From Hofstenia miamia (taxonomy: Eukaryota > Xenacoelomorpha > Acoela), in contig SCFE01000040.1 in the NCBI GenBank assembly GCA_004352715.1, positions 522,757 to 586,756 of the forward strand: a stretch of DNA of 64,000 nt. Direction: 5' to 3'. Below, in pieces: positions 56,501 through 64,000 of the stretch; the stretch's first letter is position 1, and the number at the start of each line of letters is the position of its first letter. Both the position numbers and the translations under genes were made by a program. Below the pieces are notes generated by a model that was given only the letters and a program-made list of their open reading frames with translations, was not told the DNA's origin and did no database searches.

Positions 56501-59500
56501 TTCTTGTCACAAATTTTAATACTCTACTACAATTTTTTAATACCTTGCAATATATATTTTGGTTTGCTCTTAATTTGCCATTGTTTGTGTTATTCCTGTT
56601 TTTATTCGCCTTTGCTGCAATCTTGAAGTAAGTTTTATCTTGTTGCTTGAAACAAATTTAATTCTCAATTCATAGTAACATTGCAAAATGGTGATTTTTG
56701 GATTTAGATATAATAAAATTGTTAGGGCTGTAACACCATAAGAAATTAAGTTATTTAAACTCTATAAATATATTATGATTTTGTTGATGGAAATTTAAGA
56801 ATTAGATTACTGCAAAGCTTACAAATAAGCAAAGAAATTAATTTTTTGTAGTTTTGGCAAAGCAATTATCAATTTCCATTTATAAGTCACGCTAATCAGA
56901 AATGGATTTGCTTCTTGTGGGAGGACAATTACAGATAAAGAAGCAACCGAATTCAAACATAGATGGAAATTGCCTGAATATTTTAGGCCCAATTTATCAG
57001 TGACAAAAACATTTCTTGTATTTTTTGGTTTGGTTTAACAAAATTGACTGTATTAATTTGTAGTACTAGAAGAGTATTTGATTCTATTGTAATATTTCAA
57101 AATTTAACATTGATTTTACAACACATTGCTTTTAATCTATATAGGATTCCTTACATTTGAGTTGATTTGAATGCACTATTGTGTAATTTCTCCAATTTTA
57201 CCAATATTTCGGTCCAAGCCCGCGAACGTCCTCCTCGGTATATCGTTTCTGTACATTTTTTATTTCAAGAAGACAGTGTTGAAGCACTTAAAATTTTCTA
57301 TTTGCATTTATGTTCTTGAGAACATAAATATATTTTAAGCCCATGTTTATTTATTTTTAGAATACTTATGTATATTCGTATCCGTTTCAGTTCGAAAACT
57401 AATTTTTTGAAAATTCGGATTGGATCGGATTCAAAAATTTTGGATCCGATTCCATCTCTGCTGTAAATGTTGGAAAAAACAACTTTTACGCCAGATTCCT
57501 AAAACACAAGTATGTATCCCGGTTTTATATAAACTTATTATGATCTGCTTCCATTAATGTAATGTGTCTCAAAAATAAACACCAAAACATGCATATTTAC
57601 TAGAAGCAAACAGTGAAAAACTTTATTTTTGAAAAAGTTTTGATATAAGGTTTACTTATTCTACACCCTTGATTATAATAATCGCAACTTTTAATATTCA
57701 TTTAGAAATCAAAACTTAAACCAAGATAGCTGCGCAATTAAACAAGAAATGTGAATAAAAACTTAATCAATGGACATACTTTTCAGTAGCCAATAGGNNN
57801 NNNNNNNNNNNNNNNNNNNNNNNNNNNNNNNNNNNNNNNNNNNNNNNNNNNNNNNNNNNNNNNNNNNNNNNNNNNNNNNNNNNNNNNNNNNNNNNNNNNN
57901 NNNNNNNNNNNNNNNNNNNNNNNNNNNNNNNNNNNNNNNNNNNNNNNNNNNNNNNNNNNNNNNNNNNNNNNNNNNNNNNNNNNNNNNNNNNNNNNNNNNN
58001 NNNNNNNNNNNNNNNNNNNNNNNNNNNNNNNNNNNNNNNNNNNNNNNNNNNNNNNNNNNNNNNNNNNNNNNNNNNNNNNNNNNNNNNNNNNNNNNNNNNN
58101 NNNNNNNNNNNNNNNNNNNNNNNNNNNNNNNNNNNNNNNNNNNNNNNNNNNNNNNNNNNNNNNNNNNNNNNNNNNNNNNNNNNNNNNNNNNNNNNNNNNN
58201 NNNNNNNNNNNNNNNNNNNNNNNNNNNNNNNNNNNNNNNNNNNNNNNNNNNNNNNNNNNNNNNNNNNNNNNNNNNNNNNNNNNNNNNNNNNNNNNNNNNN
58301 NNNNNNNNNNNNNNNNNNNNNNNNNNNNNNNNNNNNNNNNNNNNNNNNNNNNNNNNNNNNNNNNNNNNNNNNNNNNNNNNNNNNNNNNNNNNNNNNNNNN
58401 NNNNNNNNNNNNNNNNNNNNNNNNNNNNNNNNNNNNNNNNNNNNNNNNNNNNNNNNNNNNNNNNNNNNNNNNNNNNNNNNNNNNNNNNNNNNNNNNNNNN
58501 NNNNNNNNNNNNNNNNNNNNNNNNNNNNNNNNNNNNNNNNNNNNNNNNNNNNNNNNNNNNNNNNNNNNNNNNNNNNNNNNNNNNNNNNNNNNNNNNNNNN
58601 NNNNNNNNNNNNNNNNNNNNNNNNNNNNNNNNNNNNNNNNNNNNNNNNNNNNNNNNNNNNNNNNNNNNNNNNNNNNNNNNNNNNNNNNNNNNNNNNNNNN
58701 NNNNNNNNNNNNNNNNNNNNNNNNNNNNNNNNNNNNNNNNNNNNNNNNNNNNNNNNNNNNNNNNNNNNNNNNNNNNNNNNNNNNNNNNNNNNNNNNNTAA
58801 AGCCAAATATTAGGCACGGCGCTGCATGATTCCAGCTCTGGGACAAAGAAAGTTGTACATTTTTGTTTACTTTGTTCTGATCACCATTAACGTCATAGGC
58901 CATTACTGCAGCACTATCATACGTCTGAACAGTTTGTTTCATAAATAATATTGTGAATTAGTCATTATGATATAGAAAATATCATTGGTAGTTTTAACAT
59001 TTGAAATGTATCTGAAAGCAAGAAACTTTTCGTTTATTTCTACCTCATAAATATGCCGAAGACATATTGACCAAATGTGATTGGTTGATTCATCTGGTGG
59101 AATAGAAAAATTTTGGCAAGAACTCACTTCAGACTTAATAGAATCCATTTCAACTGCTAATTGTACAATTGCATCAATTAATTCAATCTGGATGTAATTT
59201 TATATACCTTGAAATAAATTATTTGATTGCAATTGTAAATCTATAGTATTGACGTAATCACAAGTTCTTGGTGTGATGTAAAAAATTCAATATCAATTAG
59301 ACGTTTCAGATATTTAAAATTCTTGGAAACATTAATATTAGGAATTGCAATTTGCTCTCACGTTTCTTCATTAAATATATGATGTATTCGAGATGACCTA
59401 CCAAAGGTTAATAAACTCCTAACACTTGTTAAATGACCAAGTAATTATAGATCTTTTGCAGCAGAATTAGATTTTACAGATTATGAAACCCTGTGATGTT

Positions 59501-59674
59501 ATTAACACACATTAATTATTTGTTAAAATATTAGTTAAACTTTTACTTATTTAGGTTAATCAAATATTTGCTGATTTTCTATTTTAGGCGCCTTATAACC
59601 AGAACGTTAGTAATCCACGCATGAAATCTTGGAATGACTTGGATGTTATTTATGATGAGTTGAAGAAAAAATAG
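50286..59674 (+). CDS. NT5C: 5'(3')-deoxyribonucleotidase (NT5C/NT5M family), three exons
   Basis: Exons 50286-50561, 54230-54439 and 59588-59674 are all phase 0 with GT/AG borders and give 190 codons; human NT5C has about 201. HAD-superfamily motifs are all present: DMDGVLADFE (nucleophile and acid/base Asp), CTAP (motif II Thr), LTRDKS (motif III Lys) and LIDDRP (metal Asp pair). The enzyme removes the 5'(or 2'/3')-phosphate from dNMPs and dampens dNTP pools. Start chosen at MHKVVLVDMDG by homology. An in-frame ATG at 50229 could add a hydrophobic leader, but that stretch looks like intron. Whether the protein is cytosolic (NT5C) or mitochondrial (NT5M) is not decided. Confidence 0.93.
50816..51650. 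other. NT5C intron 1, 5' part
   Basis: Repeated GATCCATG words and a weak inverted pair (AGTGGTATGCC at ~51168, AGTGGTATACTTG inverted at ~51600) suggest an eroded TIR element. No coding sequence supported. Confidence 0.3.
52118..53012 (-). CDS. Intron-containing zinc-finger protein with GERFHQD motif
   Basis: Exon 1 runs 53012-52549 (ATG, MASRGCINSPDLFCYMCG) to donor ACAG|GTATGT. Exon 2 runs from acceptor ATTTTCAG at 52482 to TAA at 52118. Two Cys pairs (FCYMCG and VCHTC) and a third (CYFC) mark an N-terminal zinc-binding region. Exon 2 has ARMSLKLHFFHSHLSFFP, then SDEHGERFHQD and NMMGDYCWML. The block is rich in His and acidic residues and could be a catalytic core, but that is inference. 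A 32-N gap (52591-52622) hides part of exon 1; the frame resumes afterwards only if the true gap is not 32. No other stop or frameshift. I recognise the GERFHQD block as a recurrent uncharacterised invertebrate family. Confidence 0.7.
52591..52622. other. Assembly gap of 32 N
   Basis: Interrupts exon 1 of the zinc-finger gene. The flanking frames disagree if 32 is taken literally. Confidence 0.99.
53435..53603. repeat. Imperfect inverted repeat (hairpin), arms ~57 bp
   Basis: AATATCTCTGGATCTAAA at ~53458 is matched inverted by TTTAGATCCAGAGATATC at ~53558. The match extends outwards through CCAAAAATTC / GAATTTTTGG. It lies between the zinc-finger gene's 5' end and the right arm of its element. 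Confidence 0.85.
54230..54439 (+). CDS. NT5C: NT5C exon 2
   Basis: Acceptor CAGTTTAG, donor TTTGAT|GTGAGT. 70 codons: VFICTAPMRHYQNCVLEKY, LILTRDKSL, DVLIDDRPQIIG, PSWKHIVFD. Motifs II, III and IV. Confidence 0.95.
54440..55490. other. NT5C intron 2, 5' part
   Basis: No gene recognised; short AT-rich frames only. Confidence 0.5.
56157..57460. mobile_element. 1.3-kb hAT-type element nested in the previous one
   Basis: Ends are CAGAGATGGAATTGGAT and inverted CAGAGATGGAATCGGAT, with further GATCCGA/TCGGATC motifs inside. The direct repeat CTGTAAA flanks it (56150-56156, 57461-57467). No intact transposase seen. Confidence 0.85.
57798..58797. other. Assembly gap of 1,000 N
   Basis: Placeholder length. 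Lies inside the outer hAT-type element. Confidence 0.99.
59588..59674 (+). CDS. NT5C: NT5C exon 3 (terminal)
   Basis: Acceptor TCTATTTTAG. 28 codons and stop: APYNQNV then KSWNDLDVIYDELKKK. Matches the WSDNW..I C-terminus of vertebrate relatives. Confidence 0.9.
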   Translation, partial: APYNQNVSNPRMKSWNDLDVIYDELKKK

Positions 59675-60069
59675 GTTTTATATTAACTTAATTGCATTTT
59701 TTAAATTTGAATTTATGTTTGCACACTTAGATTTTCCTTTGTATTTTGACATTTTTTGTGTTAAATACATTTTGAGGATATGTAATGAAATTATGAATGT
59801 TCATGATGATGTTTTAGGAACGGAATTTATGTTCCTTGTAAAAGATAACAACGTATAATTCAACTGTATTCTAGCAACACCAAATACGTTCTACCTTTTA
59901 CACCTTTTATTGTAAACAATATTAAACAGCCAATTAATTCGATAACATTTATAAATAGGACTTCCTAATGCTGCACATTTCGGAACAAACCAACTAAGAT
60001 AGTTTACAAAATTTGGTTAAATCAATCTTATACATGTCTTGCTAATAATTTATTTTAACAACAAAATGG

Positions 60070-61600
60070 GTACACTTCAGAATCACAATATTATGCTGTA
60101 ACAAAGCAGATATTAGATGATTTTTACGCTAAGGCACTACAATTGTGTTCACATAAATTCATAGTCTTTTTATAATTCAGTAGTTTGTATAGATATATGT
60201 AAATGGTATTCTTCTGCACTTTACAAAAATGAGGACCCAATTCCAATCTATGCTATACATGATAGAATTACTAACTTCTTAGAAAATGATAAATTAAATT
60301 TTGATATATATTAAGGAGAATTGTATATTGATGAAATAGATCTTTGTCATGCTTTAGATATAGGTAGTTCCATAAAAATAGAAGCTAGTTTCTATTCATA
60401 CCGCTTAATAAAATATTTAATAAACTACATGGAATATGCCAGTTTCTAATATTAAATATAAATTATTAGCAAAGAAGCTCTGAAGCCAGAAATTTTTCAG
60501 TATTTTATAAAATATGTTTTTGACACTTTTCCAGAAAAAGAAGCTAAAACTTTAGCTAATAGTTTTATTGGAGAATTAAGTAGAAAGTACAATAAGTATA
60601 ACTATGGCTTCTCATGTGCTGAATATGAAACTGCAATGAATTGTTGTACTGAGGCAATGATTTCAAAAAAAAGAATATAATTATTCACAAATTAGACAAT
60701 ATATATACACAATAAAGGAGCAAACATGTGAATGAATATTTCAAGACAACACATCTATAAATCATTTTCTTATATCTAATTCAATTTTACAATACTTGAA
60801 ATTGAATGATGAAGCTTGTACAATAGATCCAAAATTATATGCAATAAATACAGATGGAATATATATTACAAATCCCAAAAAAAATATGAATACAAGAAAG
60901 ATATTACATTGAATTCCTTATACATAGAATCATATATTTGTGAAGATGTAAATGGAACAATTTATGTAGGATCAGGTAAGACTACAAAGTTATGTTAACT
61001 CATTAAAAATGGTAAAAATCCAATTGTTTTTTCATATACAAATAAAGCAATTGCAAACATAAGAAGAAGATTAAAGAGTGTTAATAAAATTTGCTATACA
61101 TTTGATAGTCATTTTTCTGAATATAGCTATATTAAACTAGAAGATTTTAAGAACGAGGAAATATTTATAGATGAATTCTCTATTTTGCCAAATAAATTGA
61201 TATCAACAGTTTATCAAGGCATTAATACTCCTGTTAATATGTTTGGTGATCGAAATTAATGTTCCCCTGTAGGAAGCCCTTCTTCAAATAAGTATAATTA
61301 CTTGATTTACCCACAATTAAGAAAATTTCCCCAACTAAAAAAATATTAAATTACAAAGAAGAACCTGGTAGATATGAAACAAAAACTTACAATGTGTTAA
61401 AATCATTACTACAAACAAAAAAATGGAAGGGCAATTTAATGAGATAAAACCTTTGTTTTGAAATATATGTTTTCTAAACAAAACAAGAAAACTAGTTACA
61501 AAAGAATGTTCTAAAGAATTTAATTGTCCCCTTGACAGGGTAAAAATGGAACTTCCTTTGTAAGTAAAATTTAAGCATAATAATGGCATTGAAATATATG
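60070..61600 (+). pseudogene. Family-B DNA polymerase palm plus SF1-type helicase, fossil
   Basis: Three-frame plus-strand reading. ~60178: VCIDICKWYSS (PolB motif A, D-x2-x-Y) followed by IPIYAIHDRITNF. ~60385: SFYSYRLIKYLINYM. ~60540: TLANSFIGELSRKYN (motif B type). ~60845: NTDGIYI (motif C, normally DTDS-like). The helicase then follows: GSGKTTKL at ~60970 (Walker A), VFSYTNKAIANIRRRL, FIDEFS at ~61170 (Walker B), FGDRN at ~61245, and FLNKTRKLVTKEC at ~61480. At least four stops or shifts, so it is dead. A polymerase followed by an SF1 helicase in one reading is a virus or large self-replicating-element arrangement. The exact group is not determined. Confidence 0.75.
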
Positions 61601-61612
61601 AAATATGTGAAG

Positions 61613-61749
61613 GTATAAGATAAGATAAGACAATCTTTATTAAGAGAAGGTAAAGCAACTAATACAAACTGATGGCTTCTCAAAATAGCGTCAGTTTGTG
61701 GTTTGGAACAAAGAACTAAGAATTGTTCCTGTTGTGAGATCCTTGCCAC
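61613..61749 (-). mobile_element. LINE-like 3' tail fragment
   Basis: Starts with ATAAGATAAGACAATCTTTA, typical of LINE 3' ends with a TTATC-type tail, and is richer in GC than its flanks. The minus strand reads SKPQTDAILRSHQF. It cuts into the end of the helicase fossil. Confidence 0.45.
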
Positions 61750-62239
61750 TACTGAACATTAACCATTTAGCTGAACATTGTAATTACTAATAAAATAAAC
61801 TAAAGATAAGAATTCCAAAGAAGTTTCTTCAACAAATTTCACAATGGTTGATCTCTATTTATATTTGAACTCAAAAAGTACCTGTTGATTTGAATTTCAA
61901 ATTGGTCATCTGCCAAGATGGCTAGAAATAATGGAAGCAAGTTCACCCCTTTGGTTTGCCAAATTAGTAGAATCAACAAATACTAATTGTTAATTTTTTC
62001 ACTAATAAATTCTTAGTTGCATTATACAAAAGTAATTAAGATGATGATTAATTTATATTTCATTTCTAATCAAGTTTCAATTTGATCTTAACTCTTCTTT
62101 GACTGACAATTCTTTCCTTAGCAGCTTAGTTAGTTTTGGATTATGCTACATGCCCCCCTTCAACTTGTATTATTTTTAGCACTGCTCACTCTTTGTGTAC
62201 CAATGTGCATGCTTTTTGTATTATTGACTCTGCCTGCTG
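61750..62239. other. AT-rich DNA between the two fossil gene blocks
   Basis: Nothing recognised. Confidence 0.4.
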
Positions 62240-64000
62240 ATCATTCCAGCTTATTAATGTGAATTCTGGCTGCTTTGTAATTTTCAGTATGGCTTCCCTT
62301 TCTGTTGTTATGATGTTTGCATACCTCAGGAATTCCATTATTTAATATTTTCTGAAATAGGTTTATCTCCCTAAGTTTGTTCATCTTTTTTGAAAATATC
62401 TTGTAGTACTTCTGATATAAGTGTAGTCCTTTTATTCTGATCATTAAGGTCATTTGTGCATCAGCTCTGCTTGTGTGTGCCAATTCATCTGTATTGCCAT
62501 TTCTGGGTAAAAAAATGTAAATACTTTTCTTAGACCCCATGTGTTTGATAAATCCTTGTAGAAAAAACTGATGTTGTCTCTGACCTCTGCTCCTGTTATC
62601 TCATTTGGATCACTCTTATTGATCTGCATCATTGTAATTATCTCTTCTCTCTTGGTGACATTGTAGTAATGATATTGTTTGTCCCAGATGTCTAACAATA
62701 CCACATCATTTACTCCAGAGAAGAATATTACTGCTTTCATCATTTGTTTTTTAACTTCATCTCTCAAGTCTTACAATTGCACATTTATTGGTTTTCCCTT
62801 TGTGTATAATTGGTAAGGAGTCATCACTCCCTCAATATATACCCTTTTGTAATTGCTGTTCCTTAGCATTATTTCTTTAGACTTTTTGTATTCTTGTTTT
62901 TCAACTATCACTCTTGCCTTCTCTTTTGTATTTATGCACAACTTGTATTCATGTATAAAGGCTTTAGCAACTTTTGCTTCTTTTGGTAGTCTCCACCTCA
63001 GAAGTATCATTGGTATTGAAATTGTTTCCAGTGGCATACATATTAATATCTTTGCTTTGATTTGCTTTTCAATCTCTCTATATGATGCTGTTGTCATTGA
63101 TGCAATTGCTAGCCCTATTGTTGCTGGATAGTTCATTTTGCCTTCTTTTACAGTATCCCAGAAGCCTTGAGTTAGTCCTCTCTTGCTCATTTTCAGCTGT
63201 GTTTCATCCTTCATTTCTATTCTTGAAGTGAAGCACTAGACATCAACTGCTAATTGATTGTATGGTCTCAGGAGTTCCTGTAGCTCAGTTTTTGTAAATG
63301 CCTCCATAAACATCAGTTTCATTGTGGCAACCTTTTGCTCTTCCCATACTTTTTGGTAATTTCTGGACTGAATTTCTTGAGTTTCTTTTGTAATTATTAT
63401 TTCCACTAATAATCATTTGTCATTGGTATCTACCCATTCCATCATACTAGCTGGGCTTGCTCCTCCCCATTTTTCTATGTTGATTCCATCAATCTTTGCC
63501 TGTGTTTTCAGAGATAGTAGTAGTTGTGTTGATGTCAGCAGGTCTTCCTCTTATTGCATTTCCCTTTGAGTTTTTGTGACCATTTCACAGACTTTAACTG
63601 GTTCTATTATACTGCCCTTATTCATCTTCTTGGCACTCTTGATCATTTTTGTGGATGTGCACCATGGACTTTCTTTCTTATATCTCTTCATTTTTTCTTC
63701 AATTATTTGTTGCACATTTTTGTCTTTGATCAGTTTTTTATCTCCTCTGTGCTTACTATCTTTATTTTTATTATTTTTTTAGTTGTTAGCCATGTTTTTT
63801 TTCATGTCACAGTCATGTTTTGGATGTCACAGCCTACATGTATTTTTTCATAGGTTCTTTGAAAATTGCATTTTGTTTGTGATCTCCACTACTGGCATCT
63901 TTCCCATTGGGCTTTTATTCAATATAATTCTGCTGATAGCCTTTTCTATTATCTGCATTGGTTTTTGAGTTTTATCTGGCAATCCCATTTTCTCAATGTG
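62240..64000 (-). pseudogene. Decayed gene block of unknown family, runs off the window
   Basis: The minus strand stays coding-like for ~1.76 kb: 64000-63850 (PVVEITNKMQF), 63790-63550 (Lys-rich, NVQQIIEEKMKRYKKES), 63520-63235, 63214-62771 (147 codons), 62767-62450 and 62540-62241. Single stops or shifts separate these, for example at 62768 where only a stop divides two long frames. Composition is mixed alpha-helical and basic with no motif I know. It could be a structural or nucleic-acid-binding protein of the element that left the polymerase fossil, but that link is inference. Confidence 0.5.

Larger units (their letters stand above)
55995..58840. mobile_element. hAT-type element inserted in the hAT relic, contains N gap
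   Basis: Left end CAGAGCTGCAAGCGTGCC, right end inverted CAGAGCTGGAATCATGC with GCCGTGCC further in. Flanks share GGACAA (left TGGACAAT, right GGACAAAG), a decayed target duplication. True size unknown because of the 1,000-N placeholder and a nested insertion. Confidence 0.6.
55500..59190 (-). pseudogene. hAT transposase relic (DUF4371 type), split by insertion
   Basis: 59190-58850 reads on the minus strand ELIDAIVQLAVEMDSIKSEV, QNFSIPPDESTNHIWSICLR and NEKFLAFRYIS, then QTYDSAAVMAYDVNGDQNK. These are the DETT-like and YD(G/S)A motifs of DUF4371-type hAT proteins. The gene resumes below 55994 with SSPTRWNFTFRLLNVVSD (~55830), the TRW motif. Between them lies the element 55995-58840. Stops and shifts elsewhere. 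Confidence 0.75.

Noticed and set aside
57763-58942. Long frames across 57798-58797
   Set aside because: N-gap artefacts. Only the flanking transposase motif at 58850-58942 is meaningful.
1-64000. CRISPR arrays, operons and bacterial-type signals
   Set aside because: None present. The window is eukaryotic, and the repeats are transposon ends and microsatellites.

Overview
This is animal (metazoan) nuclear DNA: AT-rich, with GT-AG introns of several kb, a recognisable animal-type 5'(3')-deoxyribonucleotidase gene, a kelch-repeat gene and many DNA transposons and CR1/Jockey-like LINEs. The mix suits an invertebrate, but I cannot name the phylum from this window. Two 1,000-base N gaps (1972-2971, 57798-58797), one 32-base gap (52591-52622) and one single N (40766) show that it is a draft assembly.

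Layout. 1-17.2 kb is mostly gene-poor, with mariner-like relics (3864-4777, ~5998-6505), small hAT-type elements (914-956, 11658-11890) and a few weak coding-like islands. 17.3-20.4 kb is a decayed LINE on the minus strand with a 454-bp tandem duplication inside its reverse transcriptase. 23.5-37.3 kb (possibly to 38.4 kb) is a minus-strand kelch-repeat gene. Its last six exons join in consistent phase to a terminal exon at 23476-23694. Its introns hold a small secreted cysteine-rich protein gene, a pogo-like transposase relic, several TIR elements, a 5'-truncated LINE and a nearly complete 1,960-bp hAT element. 41.8-46.2 kb is an old plus-strand LINE relic split by a younger minus-strand LINE whose ORF1 carries a PHD finger. 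47.6-49.3 kb is a piggyBac copy that keeps the catalytic aspartates but has lost its frame.

50.3-59.7 kb is a plus-strand NT5C-like gene of three exons (190 codons). Intron 1 contains a ~1.95-kb element with long inverted ends around an intron-containing zinc-finger gene of a family I cannot name. Intron 2 contains a nest: a hAT transposase relic split by a second hAT-type element, itself split by a 1.3-kb third one.

60-64 kb looks like the fossil of a virus-like or large self-replicating element. On the plus strand a family-B DNA polymerase palm is followed by an SF1-type helicase. On the minus strand there are ~1.8 kb of decayed coding sequence of unknown family that runs off the window. 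These, and the TIR element in NT5C intron 1, are the most interesting parts.

Only the nucleotidase, the kelch gene and the small secreted protein look like working host genes. Almost everything else recognisable is mobile-element debris.
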